Below are positions 1 to 12,205 of a stretch of 64,000 nucleotides of DNA, in pieces (the first letter of the stretch is position 1; every line of letters starts with the position of its first letter). A program made the translations under genes and the position numbers. The notes beneath the pieces are model-generated. The model ran no database searches and was not told the origin of the DNA. It saw only the letters and a list, made by a program, of their open reading frames with translations. Source of the stretch: Cladorhizidae sp. MBARI D1340-BT2 (taxonomy: Eukaryota > Porifera > Demospongiae > Poecilosclerida > Cladorhizidae). The stretch lies in NCBI GenBank assembly GCA_028752905.1, contig JAQNBH010000014.1, positions 29,546,825 to 29,610,824 on the forward strand, written 5' to 3'.

Positions 1-30
1 TAGGGCTGGGGCTAGGGCTGGGGCTAGGGT
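1..30. repeat. G-rich 12-bp tandem repeat, telomere-like
   Basis: About two and a half copies of a 12-bp unit, TAGGGCTGGGGC, cut by the window edge. TAGGG resembles degenerate animal telomere repeat (TTAGGG), but no perfect TTAGGG run is present. Confidence 0.6.
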
Positions 31-1056
31 GGGAACAAAACTTTCAAGGGCTTTTGGAGGTGATACAGTCTTCAGCATAGCAAGCTATTGTGTCCAAGCA
101 GCAATGTTTATACCAAGCAGCAGTTTCTAACCACCGATACGCCCGACTAGAACTTAGTTCCCTCCCCCCCCCCCCGTGAAAACCACACCCCTGTACTTGG
201 CGCATGACTGGAACCACACCTCCGTACCACAGATCGACGTAGCGGAACAAAATCTTATGTGGGTGTGGTTCAATAGAAGGAGTGATTGCGTCTTCGACGT
301 TGTTATGGCTACAGTAAACGCTGTGGAGATTTGGAGCTGATGACGAACCTGGATAGCAAGATCCTGATCTATAACTGGGTGGAAGAGGTATACGTCTAGC
401 TGTTTACAGAGCTAGTAAGCTAATAGGCCCTTATAAATAAATAAAAAGAAGACAGTAATCAGAATCAGGACCCTGTTCAAGATGCATAGATATAAAAAGA
501 AAGATTTGGTAGAGAAAGTGTGAAAGGAAACTAAGTTAAAAGAAAAGAGAGAGTCTATTTCAGAACATTATCTGTATGATGGCTGATGCAAAAGAGATAT
601 AAGAAAAAGTGCTTTTGGAATGGTGAGCGTTATGTGCTGGGTAGGTGAGGATGTGAGGATTTCTTGGTGCCATTTTTCAATATTGTGATTCTGACATTCC
701 ACAGAATAATGTGTGATATGTCACACGTATGTCACACGTATGGTTGTTAATGAAACATAGCTTATATGGGAAACACCCTATCTGTGGTTTGGGATGATTA
801 TGCCAGTCTTTCTGGTAGTTCCTTCCTTAAAGTCGAAATGACAGCCCAATGCAGGAAAGTCACCTTTTACAAAGAGGTCTAGTTAAGAGAATCAGAAAAG
901 GTCTGTGATGTAATCATGCATGGCAGGTATCTCTTCAGTGCATCAACTCCTAGTACACACAGAATCCCAGCACAACCTCTTGGTGATTGAGACCTCTCTA
1001 AATAACAAGAGACAAAATTAGACTTTCTCTGTGAAGGCCATATTCTTAACTTTAAT
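31..1056. other. Non-coding sequence, no gene recognised
   Basis: AT-rich sequence with stops in all frames. It holds a C homopolymer at about 164-175 and a short direct duplication of GTCACACGTAT near 719-741. The short open frames at 44-250 and 879-1097 (minus) have no recognisable protein motif, so I do not call them genes. Upstream exons of gene 1 could lie here, but I could not identify any. Confidence 0.5.
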
Positions 1057-4000
1057 CTAGCAACCACTGTTACTACTATACATGTGGCAGCTAGCAACCA
1101 TTGTTATGGTACCATGCATGTGGCAGCTAGCAACCACAGTTACTATACATGTGGCAGCTAGCAACCACAGTTACTATACATGTGGCAGCTAGCAACCACT
1201 GTTACTATACATGTGGCAGCCAGCAACCACTGTTACTATACATGTGGCACCTAGCAACCACTGTTACTATACATGTGGCACCTAGCAACCACTGTTACTA
1301 TACATGTGGCACCTAGCAACCACTGTTACTATACATGTGGCAGCTAGCAACCATTGTTACTATACATGTGGCAGCTAGCAACCACTGTTACTATGCATGT
1401 GGCAGCTAGCAACCACTGTTACTATACATGTGGCACCTAGCAACCACTGTTACTATACATGTGGCAGCTAGCAACCATTGTTACTATACATGTGGCAGCT
1501 AGCAACCACTGTTACTATGCATGTGGCAGCTAGCAACCACTGTTACTATACATGTGGCAGCTAGCAACCAGTTACTATACATGTGGCAGCTAGCAACCAC
1601 TGTTACTATACATGTGGCAGCTAGCAACCATTGTTACTATACATGTGGCAGCTAGCAACCATTGTTACTATACATGTGGCAGCTAGCAACCACAGTTACT
1701 ATACATGTGGCAGTTAGCAACCACAGTTACTATGCATGTGGCAGCTAGCAACCACTGTTACTATACATGTGGCAGCCAGCAACCACTGTTACTATACATG
1801 TGGCACCTAGCAACCACTGTTACTATACATGTGGCACCTAGCAACCACTGTTACTATACATGTGGCACCTAGCAACCACTGTTACTATACATGTGGCACC
1901 TAGCAACCACTGTTACTATACATGTGGCAGCTAGCAACCATTGTTACTATACATGTGGCAGCTAGCAACCATTGTTACTATACATGTGGCAGCTCCTAGC
2001 AACCACTGTTACTATATACACGTGGCAGCTAGCAACCACAGTTACTATACATGTGGCAGCTAGCAACCACAGTTACTGCACATGTGGCAGCTAGCAACCA
2101 CTGTTACCATGCATGTGGCAGCTAGCAACCACTGTTACTATACATGTGGCAGCTAGCAACCATTGTTACTATACATGTGGCAGCTAGCAACCATTGTTAC
2201 TATACATGTGGCAGCTAGCAACCACAGTTACTATACATGTGGCAGCTAGCAACCACAGTTACTATACATGTGGCAGCTAGCAACCACTGTTACTATACAT
2301 GTGGCAGCTAGCAACCATTGTTACTATACATGTGGCAGCTAGCAACCACAGTTACTATACATGTGGCAGCTAGCAACCACAGTTACTATACATGTGGCAG
2401 CTAGCAACCACAGTTACTATACATGTGGCAGCTAGCAACCACAGTTACTATACATGTGGCACCTAGCAACCACTGTTACTATACATGTGGCAGCTAGCAA
2501 CCATTGTTACTATACATGTGGCAGCTAGCAACCACTGTTACTATACATGTGGCAGCTAGCAACCACAGTTACTATACATGTGGCAGCTAGCAACCACAGT
2601 TACTATACATGTGGCAGCTAGCAACCACTGTTACTATGCATGTGGCAGTTAGCAACCATTGTTACTATACATGTGGCAGCTAGCAACCACAGTTACTATG
2701 CATGTGGCAGCTAGCAACCATTGTTACCATGCATGTGGCAGCTAGCAACCACTTACTATACATGTGGCAGCTAGCAACCATTGTTACTATGCATGTGGCA
2801 GCTAGCAACCACTGTTACTATGCATGTGGCAGTTAGCAACCATTGTTACTATACATGTGGCAGCTAGCAACCATTGTTACTATACATGTGGCAGCTAGCA
2901 ACCACAGTTACTATACATGTGGCAGCTAGCAACCACTGTGACTATACATGTGGCAGCTAGCAACCACTGTTACTATACATGTGGCAGCTAGCAACCACTG
3001 TTACTATACATGTGGCAGCTAGCAACCACAGTTACTATACATGTGGCAGCTAGCAACCACTGTTACTATGCATGTGGCAGCTAGCAACCATTGTTACTAT
3101 ACATGTGGCAGCTAGCAACCATTGTTACTATACATGTGGCAGCTAGCAACCACTGTTACTATACATGTGGCAGCTAGCAACCATTGTTACTATACATGTG
3201 GCAGCTAGCAACCATTGTTACTATACATGTGGCAGCTAGCAACCATTGTTACTATGCATGTGGCAGCTAGCAACCACTGTTACTATGCATGTGGCAGCTA
3301 GCAACCACAGTTACTATGCATGTGGCAGCTAGCAACCACAGTTACTATGCATGTGGCAGCTAGCAACCACTGTTACTATACATGTGGCAGTTAGCAACCA
3401 TTGTTACTATACATGTGGCAGCTAGCAACCATTGTTACTATACATGTGGCAGCTAGCAACCACTGTTACTATACATGTGGCAGCTAACAACCACTGTTAC
3501 TATACATGTGGCAGCTAGCAACCATTGTTACTATACATGTGGCGGCTAGCAACCACTGTTACTATACATGTGGCAGCTAGCAACCATTGTTACTATACAT
3601 GTGGCGGCTAGCAACCACTGTTACTATACATGTGGCAGCTAGCAACCATTGTTACTATACATGTGGCAGCTAGCAACCACAGTTACTATACATGTGGCAG
3701 CTAGCAACCACTGTGACTATACATGTGGCAGCTAGCAACCACTGTGACTATACATGTGGCAGCTAGCAACCACTGTTACTATACATGTGGCAGCTAGCAA
3801 CCATTGTTACTATACATGTGGCAGCTAGCAACCACAGTTACTATACATGTGGCAGCTAGCAACCACTGACTATACATGTGGCAGCTAGCAACCACTGTTA
3901 CTATACATGTGGCAGCTAGCAACCACTGTTACTATACATGTGGCAGCTAGCAACCACAGTTACTATACATGTGGCAGCTAGCAACCACTGTTACTATACA

Positions 4001-4223
4001 TGTGGCAGCTAGCAACCATTGTTACTATACATGTGGCAGCTCCTAGCAACCATTGTTACTATACATGTGGCGGCTAGCAACCACAGTTACTATACATGTG
4101 GCAGCTAGCAACCATTGTTACTGCACATGTGGCAGCTAGCAACCACTGTTACCATGCATGTGGCAGCTAGCAACCACTGTTACTATACATGTGGCAGCTA
4201 GCAACCACTGTTACTATACATGT
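1057..4223. repeat. 31-bp minisatellite, about 100 copies
   Basis: Head-to-tail array of a 31-bp unit that reads CATGTGGCAGCTAGC, then AACCACTGTTACTATA. Span divided by unit gives about 102 copies. Copies differ mainly at one triplet after AACCA (CTG, TTG or CAG followed by TTAC), at ACATGT versus GCATGT, and at CAGC versus CACC. Some units are shortened or have 3-bp insertions (CAGCTCCTAGC near 1991 and 4039). The unit contains the palindromes GCTAGC and ACATGT. It lies upstream of the first recognised exon of gene 1, so it may be intronic or intergenic. Confidence 0.97.
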
Positions 4224-4885
4224 GATATCAAATCACAATCCTTATTGTGTTTTTTTAAAGTTGTCATCAGCTTCTCTTGTATAGAGGCAGTGTGCAAAGC
4301 TAGAGGAAGGTACCAGGCAAGATGATGGCTCCTTAAAGAAGGAAGTGTTCACAAGAGGACATAAGGTAGAGTCTAATGAACACATAGTTCATGTCTTGGT
4401 ATAATTCATAGTAGTGCCTGAATTACTGCATTATGCATGTGTATATATGGTAGCTGACAAGTAAAGCATATTCTGTGCAAGCTCTGTTGAGCTATCAATC
4501 CCATTAGTACCTTGAAAAGTTAGTATAATTGGCAGGTATTACATTTTTGAACCCCCCCCAACCACCCCAAAAAATGACCTATTTCATGAGCATTCCACAA
4601 AACGTCAACAGGAGAGGTGAAGACATTCCTATCTTTTCCAATGTGGAGTACAAGGGGAAACTCATCTTTTTTGTGTTTCATTCTTTGCTTATGGGTGGGA
4701 AGGGAGGGTGATTGCTATCAACCTCAATAACTTTTAGCAATACCATGAATATGAATAATGACATACCCAACGAGGTTTTAAAAATATATTATTTGTGGTC
4801 AATTTTGCATAATTAAGAACCTGACCGTAACCAGCCTTTAAAGTAGTTCAGAGAATTCTATGCATTTGTCATGTTTGTCATACAG
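4224..4885. other. Non-coding segment before the first visible exon of gene 1
   Basis: AT-rich sequence without a recognised coding motif. An open frame at 4529-4711 runs through a C-rich homopolymer and resembles nothing I recognise. The segment ends in a splice acceptor (TTTGTCATACAG) directly before the exon at 4886. Confidence 0.5.
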
Positions 4886-5114
4886 GGTTTACTGACGACT
4901 AGTAGCAGCCGGGGAGAGTACGTGTCCACCACACAAGATGCGTACGGTCCTGTCCTTCGGGAAGTGGTGCCTGATGCCGAGGGAGAGAGGCAAAAGAAAC
5001 TGAGAGAGCGGTTGTATGAGGCAGTGAGTGCACAGCTGCAGGAGGAAAGAGATATACTGGCACGGCAAATCCCTACACTTGTCTCCACCACACACCATGA
5101 CTTCACTAGCAATG
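4886..5114 (+). CDS. Gene 1, internal exon: SPAG8-like ciliary protein (partial)
   Basis: Coding exon of 229 bases (76 codons plus one base), entered in phase 0 after the acceptor ...GTCATACAG and left in phase 1 at the donor AATG|GTATAC. The peptide starts GLLTTSSSRGEYVSTTQDAY, continues with a charged helical stretch (about residues 30-62, rich in E, R, Q and K), and ends VSTTHHDFTSN. The two tyrosine/threonine/aspartate motifs (STTQDAYGP, TTHHDFT) are of the kind seen in microtubule inner proteins of cilia and sperm flagella. With the downstream exons, the C-terminal half best fits the sperm-associated antigen 8 family. That name rests on recalled motif patterns and not on an alignment. 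Upstream exons are not identified, so the start codon is unknown. The next exon is 9 kb away, beyond two minisatellites. Confidence 0.7.
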
Positions 5115-5377
5115 GTATACATTGTACATGCTCAGTAGTTGCTTTGTGTTACAAAATGCTTACTATCAAACACTGGTCGGCACCTTTCAATAGCGAGTGC
5201 CCAACACACTAGCTGATTACATATAGTAAGTGCTACTGTAACGTTGGAATCATATGGAAACCAAACAGAAATGAGAAGATGAGCGATGATGATCTTGTCA
5301 TAGACTTGGGAACGAGTGGACAACTTGGGAAGTTTTAGTGAACCTGAGTAATGAGAACAAGTAAGAATTGGACACGA

Positions 5378-8300
5378 TGACCTAGGGTAGATATGCAGAA
5401 CCCAGGAGGCTGCAGTGAGCTAGCGTAGATATGTAGAACCCAGGAGGCTGCAGTGCCCTAGCGTAGATATGTAGAACCCAGGAGGCTGCCCTAGCGTAGA
5501 TATGTAGAACCCAGGAGGCTGCAGTGGCCTAGGGTAGATATGTAGAACCCAGGAGGCTGCAGTGATCTAGCGTAGATATGTAGAACCCAGGGGGCTGCAG
5601 TGACCTAGCGTAGATATACAGAACCCAGGAGGCTGCAGTGACCTAGTGTAGATATGTAGAACCCAGGGAACTGCAGTGACCTAGGGTAGATATGTAGAAC
5701 CCAGGAGGCTGCAGTGACCTAGGATAGATATGCAGAACCCAGGGGGCTGCAGTGACCTAGGGTAGATATACAGAACCCAGGGTACTGCAGTGGCCTAGGG
5801 TAGATATGTAGAACCCAGGGAACTGCAGTGACCTAGGGTAGATATGTAGAACCCAGGAGGCTGCAGTGACCTAGGATAGATATGCAGAACCCAGGGGGCT
5901 GCAGTGACTTAGGGTAGATATACAGAACCCAGGGGGCTGCAGTGACCTAGCGTAGATATGTAGAACCCAAGGGTACTGCAGTGGCCTAGGGTAGATATGT
6001 AGAACCCAGGGAACTGTAGTGACCTAGGGTAGATATGTAGAACCCAGGAGGCTGCAGTGACCTAGGATAGATATGCAGAACCCAGGAGGCTGCAGTGACC
6101 TAGGGTAGATATACAGAACCCAGGGGGCTGCAGTGACCTAGGATAGATATGCAGAACCCATGGGGCTGCAGTGACCTAGCGTAGATATGTAGAACCCAGG
6201 GGGCTGCAGTGACCTAGGGTAGATATGTAGAACCCAGGGTACTGCAGTGGCCTAGGGTAGATATGTAGAACCCGGGGAACTGGGGTAGATATGTAGAACC
6301 CAGGAGGCTGCAGTGACCTAGGATAGATATGCAGAACCCAGGGGGCTGCAGTGACCTAGGGTAGATATACAGAACCCAGGGTACTGCAGTGGCCTAGGGT
6401 AGATATGCAGAACCCAGGGGGCTGCAGTGACCTAGGATAGATATGCACAACCCAGGAGGCTGCAGTGACCTAGGGTAGATATGTAGAACCCAGGGGGTTG
6501 CAGTGACCTATGGTAGATATGTAGAACCCAGGGGGCTGCAGTGACCCAGGGTAGATATGTAGAACCTAGGGGGCTGCAGTGACCTAGGATAGATACCAGG
6601 GGGCTGCAGTGACCTAGGATAGATATGCAGAACCCAGGGGCTGCAGTGACCTAGGATAGATATGCAGGGGGCTGCAGTGACCTAGGATAGATATGCAGAA
6701 CCCAGGGGGCTGCAGTGACCTAGGGTAGATATGTAGAACCCAGGGGACTGCAGTGACCAAGGGTAGATATACAGAACCCAGGGGGCTGCAGTGACCTAGC
6801 GTAGATATGTAGAACCCAGGGGGCTGCAGTGACCTAGCGTAGATATGTAGAACCCAGGGTACTGCAGTGGCCTAGGGTAGATATGTAGAACCCAGGGAAC
6901 TGCAGTGACCTAGGGTAGATATGTAGAACCCAGGGGAATACAGTGACCTAGGGTAGATATGTAGAACCCTGGGGACTGCAGTGACCTAGGGTAGATATAT
7001 AGAACCCAGGAGGTTGCAGTGACCTAGGGTAGATATACAGAACCCAGGAGGCTGCAGTGACCTAGGATAGATATGTAGAACCCAGGGGACTGCAGTGACC
7101 AAGGGTAGATATACAGAACCCAGGGGGCTGCAGTGACCTAGGATAGATATGCAGAACCCAGGGGGCTGCAGTGACCTAGGGTATATATGCAGAACCCAGG
7201 GGACTGCAGTGACCTAGCGTAGATATCTAGAACCCAGGGGGCTGCAGTGACCTAGGGTAGATATGTAGAACCCATGAGGCTGCAGTGACCTAGGGTAGAT
7301 ATACAGAACCCAGGGGGCTGCAGTGACCTAGGGTAGATATGTAGAACCCAGGGGGCTGCAGTGACCAAGGGTAGATATGTAGAACCCAGGGAACTGCAGT
7401 GGCCTAGGGTAGATATGTAGAACCCAGGGAACTGCAGTGACCTAGGGTAAATATGTAGAACCCAGGAGGCTGCAGTGACCTAGGATAGATATGCAGAACC
7501 CAGGGGGCTGCAGTGACCTAGGGTAGATATACAGAACCCAGGGGGTTGCAGTGACCTAGGATAGATATGCAGAACCCAGGGGGCTGCAGTGACCTAGCGT
7601 AGATATGTAGAACCCAGGGGGCTGCAGTAACCTAGGGTAGATATGTAGAACCCAGGGAACTGCAGTGACCTAGGGTAGATATGTAGAACCCAGGAGGCTG
7701 CAGTGACCTAGGATAGATATGCAGAACCCAGGGGGCTGCAGTGACCTAGGGTAGATATGCAGAACCCAGGATGTTGCAGTGACCTAGGGTAGATATGTAG
7801 AACCCAGGGGACTGCAGTGACCTAGGGTAGATATGTAGAACCCAGGGGGCTGGGGTAGATATGTAGAACCCAGGGGGCTGCAGTGGCCTAGGGTAGATAT
7901 GTAGAACCCAGGGGGCTGCAGTGACCTAGGGTAGATATGCAGAACCCAGGGGGCTGCAGTGACCTAGGGTAGATATGCAGAACCCAGGGGGATGCAGAGG
8001 CCTAGGGTAGATATGCAGAACCCAGGAGGCTGCAGTGACCTAGCGTAGATATGTAGAACCCAGGGGGCTGCAGTGACCTAGGGTAGATATGCAGAACCCA
8101 GGGGGCTGCAGTGACCTAGGGTAGATATGTAGAACCCAGGGGGCTGCAGTGACCTAGGGTAGATATGCAGAACCCAGGGGGATGCAGTGACCTAGGGTAG
8201 ATATGTAGAACCCAGGGGACTGCAGTGACCAAGGGTAGATATACAGAACCCAGGGGGCTGCAGTGACCTAGCATAGATATGTAGAACCCAGGGGGCTGCA

Positions 8301-10003
8301 GTGACCTAGCGTAGATATGTAGAACCCAGGGTACTGCAGTGGCCTAGGGTAGATATGTAGAACCCAGGGAACTGCAGTGACCTAGGGTAGATATGTAGAA
8401 CCCAGGGGGCTGCAGTGACCTAGGGTAGATATGCAGAACCCAGGGGGCTGCAGTGACCTAGGGTAGATATACAGAACCCAGGGGGCTGCAGTGACCTAGG
8501 ATAGATATGCAGAACCCAGGGGGCTGCAGTGACCTAGGGTATATATGTAGAACCCAGGGGGCTGCAGTGACCTAGGGTAGATATGTAGAACCCAGGGGGC
8601 TGCAGTGACCTAGGGTAGATATGCAGAACCCTGGGGGCTGCAGTGACCTAGGGTAGATATGCAGAACCCAGGGGGCTGCAGTGACCTAGGGTAGATATGC
8701 AGAACCCAGGGGGCTGCAGTGACCTAGGGTAGATATGTAGAACCCAGGGGGCTGCAGTGACCTAGGGTAGATATGCAGAACCCAGGAGGCTGCAGTGACC
8801 TAGCGTAGATATGTAGAACCCAGGGGGCTGGGGTAGATATGTAGAACCCAGGGGGCTGCAGTGATCTAGCGTAGATATGTAGAACCCAGGAGGCTGCAGT
8901 GACCTAAGGGTAGATATGTAGAACCCAGGGGGCTGCAGTGACCTAGGATAGATATGCAGAACCCAGGGGGCTGCAGTGACCTAGGATAGATATGCAGAAT
9001 CCGGGGGGCTGCAGTGACCTAGGATAGATATGCAGAACCCAGGGGGCTGCAGTGACCAGAACCCAGGGGGCTGGGGTACATATGCAGAACCCGGGGGCTG
9101 CAGTGACCTAGGATAGATATGCAGAATCCAGGGGACTGCAGTGACCTAGGGTAGATATGTAGAACCCAGGGGGCTGCAGTGACCTAGGGTAGATATGTAG
9201 AACCCAGGGGCTGCAGTGGCCTAGGGTAGATATGTAGAACCCAGGGAACTGCAGTGACCTAGATAGATATGCAGAACCCAGGAGGCTGCAGTGACCTAGG
9301 GTAGATATACAGAACCCAGGGGGCTGCAGTGACCTAGGTAGATATGCAGAACCCAGGGGCTGCAGTGACCTAGGATAGATATGCAGAACCCAGGGGGCTG
9401 CAGTGACCTAGGGTAGATATGCAGAACCCAGGGGGCTGCAGTGACTTAGGGTAGATATGCAGAACCCAGGGGGCTGCAGTGACCTAGGATTGATATGCAG
9501 AACCCAGGGGGCTACAGTGACCTAGGGTAGATATGCAGAACCCAGGGGGCTGCAGTGACTTAGGGTAGATATGCAGAACCCAGGGGGCTGCAGTGACCTA
9601 GGGTAGATATGCAGAACCCAGGGGGCTGCAGTGACCTAGCATAGATATGCAGAACCCAGGGGGCTGCAGTGACCTAGGATAGATATGCAGAACCCAGGGC
9701 GCTGCAGTGACCTAGGATAGATATGCAGAACCCAGGGGGTAGGATAAATATGCAGAACCCAGGGGGCTGCAGTGACTTAGGGTCGATATGCAGAACCCAG
9801 GGGGCTAGGATAAATATACAGAACCCAGGAGGCTACAGTGACCTAGGGTAGATATGCAGAACCCAGGGGGCTGCAGTGACCTAGGATAGATATGCAGAAC
9901 CCAGGGGGCTGCAGTGACCTAGGATAGATATGCAGAACCCAGGGGGCTGCAGTGACCTAGGATAAATATGCAGAACCCAGGAGGCTGCAGTCGACCTAGG
10001 TCG
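5378..10003. repeat. 38-bp minisatellite in gene 1 intron, about 120 copies
   Basis: Head-to-tail array of a 38-bp unit: GACCTAGGGTAGATATG, then TAGAACCCAGG, then GGGCTGCAGT. Span divided by unit gives about 122 copies, with several internally deleted ones (for example near 6283, 6593, 6660, 7852 and 9736). Common alternations are TAGGGT/TAGCGT/TAGGAT, ATGTAGA/ATGCAGA/ATACAGA and GGGGGCTG/GGAGGCTG/GGGAACTG. Blocks of the same variant order recur, as expected from unequal exchange. It lies inside the 9-kb intron between exons 4886-5114 and 14153-14193. Confidence 0.97.
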
Positions 10004-10019
10004 AGTGAAATCATCAGGT

Positions 10020-10310
10020 ACATTGTGCAACAAAGATTACATGGACTTTGATACCCTGCACATATCCCAGGATTTCTGGAAGCACGCTACATGACCAGAT
10101 GGTGGGGGATTGCCGCGATCCATAGAGCACGCTGAAAGGGCATTATCACAAAAGGGACAGGGAGTGAAAACAAGTGAGGTGGCAGGATGGCTTGGACCAG
10201 GTCATGAGTGGCATCAGTTGAGGCCAAGAAGGCAGAAGGAGCAAGCTGCACTGCACTCCTGGTTGCAAGACCCCCTACTCCAACAGGGAGAGTGGCCTGC
10301 AACCAAGAAC
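10020..10310 (-). pseudogene. Retroelement reverse-transcriptase ORF remnant (post-RT linker)
   Basis: Minus-strand translation gives LPVGVGGLATRSAVQLAPSA, followed by FLASTDATHDLVQAILPPHL, and then, after a frameshift, a CxxKSWD-like tail. This resembles the segment after the reverse transcriptase domain in a family of invertebrate retroelement polyproteins (GGLGIRSA...APSAFLAS... pattern). It belongs to the same family as the C-terminal remnants at 14480-14888 (minus) and 24370-24770 (plus). It is a short, frameshifted fragment in an intron and is surely inactive. The opposite-strand open frame at 10110-10358 is its shadow. Confidence 0.5.
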
Positions 10311-10515
10311 GGACAGAAACGCAGAGAAATTAATGTTAGTGATACCACTCACAATTGACTTGAGACTCTCATCATAGTCTATCAAGGCAAGAGAGAGAAA
10401 ACATGGAAAATTCCTGAGAGTGTATAGAAGCTTAGGGATAGAAAATGCATTACGCAGGCATCCTGAGCAGAAACGAATCTCAGTCTGTCCCCCATGACCT
10501 ATTTATAAAAAAAAA

Positions 10516-10720
10516 TTACATCCGGTTCACGTGCTGGACAAATGTGTCGGTTGCACGAGGTGGATAGCTAGCTACCGGTATATAGCAGGCTCATGCGAGT
10601 CTTAGCCAGGTGAAGGCTAATCCTAGCCCTGGAATACTGCTAATCCCTCTAGAGCATCTACTCGAAACGTCGAGAGAATACAATTTGAAGTTGATTATTG
10701 AGAGGTTATTGTAATGTTAT
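10516..10720 (+). repeat. Interspersed repeat copy 1 (about 200 bp)
   Basis: Begins after an A-rich run with ACATCCGGTTCACGTGCTGG and ends near GAGAGAATACAATTTGAAG...GGTTATTGTAATG. A diverged direct copy follows at 10851. It includes the motif AGAGCATCTACTCGAAACGT, related to the foldback motifs at 22918 and 28391. Family unknown. The poly-A run before it and an AT-rich spacer are compatible with a SINE or LINE fragment. Confidence 0.6.
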
Positions 10721-10850
10721 TATGCCAATTGAGAGTTCATTTAGTATATACATGTATGTATAATTTATTTATTTATTATTTTTTTCTTCTTTATTTTTCT
10801 ATTAATTCTATATATATATATTTATTGTATTTGTTTGTTATTATTTTTTT

Positions 10851-11021
10851 ACATCCGGTTCATATGCTGGATGCGTGTGCCTGTAGCATGTAGTGGGCTA
10901 GCTACCAGTATGTAGCAGGCAGGCACGAGTTTTAGAATTATTCCTGAGACTAGAGCATATAGTCAAAACATCGACGAGAGAATACAATTTCAAGTCGATT
11001 ATGAGAAGGTTATTGTAATGT
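10851..11021 (+). repeat. Interspersed repeat copy 2 (about 170 bp)
   Basis: Diverged direct copy of 10516-10720. It opens with ACATCCGGTTCATATGCTGG, shares the GGCTAGCTACCAGTATGTAG segment (CTAGCTACCGGTATATAGCA in copy 1), and ends GAGAATACAATTTCAAGTCG...GGTTATTGTAATG. The copies are separated by 130 bp of T-rich sequence. No coding content was seen. Confidence 0.6.
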
Positions 11022-12205
11022 AAATATAAAATGGATAAGGTGATCTTATTAGTTACTACTTGTGCAGACACACAGGTGGAAAAAGAGCTATATAGCTTCT
11101 TGAAATGCTGGGAATATTCTTAGGTGTATGTGCTATAAATTGAAGTTGGAGAAGTAAACAGTTTTGACCCTTTCCTAGGAGTGTGCCCTAATTGATGCCA
11201 TTTTCTTCACCACTAGCTACTATGTAGTGATCTTTTATTAATGGTTCTCTTTCACAATCCCTTCATGTTGATTTATAAATATGTAGCCTCTTTTTCAAGA
11301 ATGGCTAGCAATCTCATCGGGGATCCGTAGCTTGACTGTCTTCCAAAGTAACTGGTGCTAGCTCATGGTCAGTCGAGTCAATAAAAAATAATTTGTAGTC
11401 CACAAGTTCAATGAAAAATACAATGACATGAAATATTTCCATACTGATTATTTTAAAACGAAGTATTCCAGATTTGCAAAGAAATGAACGGGCAGTGGCT
11501 ATATAGAGAATCTTGTTCTTCTTAAAGAGTAAATAACTGCCTAGTATAACAAATCAGGTATTGTATTCCAGGGGATTTAGAGGGGGTGTGGGGGTGCAAC
11601 CCCCTCCTTTTTTTCCTGCAATGTGCCACTGTATATATTTGACGTGCCGACGATGATGATTAAGTTTTTTTCCCCTTTTCAATTTCCTTGACTGTTTTCC
11701 TCCTTCCCCAGGTAACTTCTTTTAAGCCGAGCAGATAAATGGTAATGGGTGTGTAGTCTTATCCAAATATAGTTCCCCTTCCCCCACCCACCTCCTGCTC
11801 GACCCCTTGGCCCTCGTATGCTCACACCTCCAATCCTCACGCACCCCTTTCAACATTTCCTGTATCTGCTCCTGTATAGTGTTCTGATTGTTGTTATTTA
11901 ATGTCTATGGATACAGTCAACAATAGCAACAAGGTATGGCATGTGCTGATATAGAAACAACACAGAAATAAATAACCCCCCAAAAACATAAGACAAGAAC
12001 CAAAAATTAAGACAAACATGGATTAATTTGTCCTCTCCCCCCTCCCCCTCCCCCCCCCCCCCAAAACCCCAAAAACAACAACAACAAACTAACAAAACAA
12101 AACAGAACAAAAAAACAATAACCAATTAGGTGACCCTTTACCATTTAAAATCAGTACACAACAACTTTTAAAGAGTGGATATGGTAAAGGTCACTACCAT
12201 ATAGC
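11022..12205. other. Intronic sequence without recognised features
   Basis: AT-rich, with stops in all frames. It contains a G-rich/C-rich stretch around 11571-11612 and a long C-rich tract around 12030-12063, which creates a spurious minus-strand open frame (11898-12125). I see no exon or element here. Confidence 0.5.

Noticed and set aside
4529..4711. 60-codon open frame MAGITFLNPPQPP...
   Set aside because: It crosses a C-rich homopolymer tract, has no motif, and no splice site links it to the exon at 4886.
10110..10358. Plus-strand open frame beginning MPRSIEHAERALS
   Set aside because: It is antisense to a recognisable minus-strand retroelement fragment (GG..RSAVQLAPSAFLAS).
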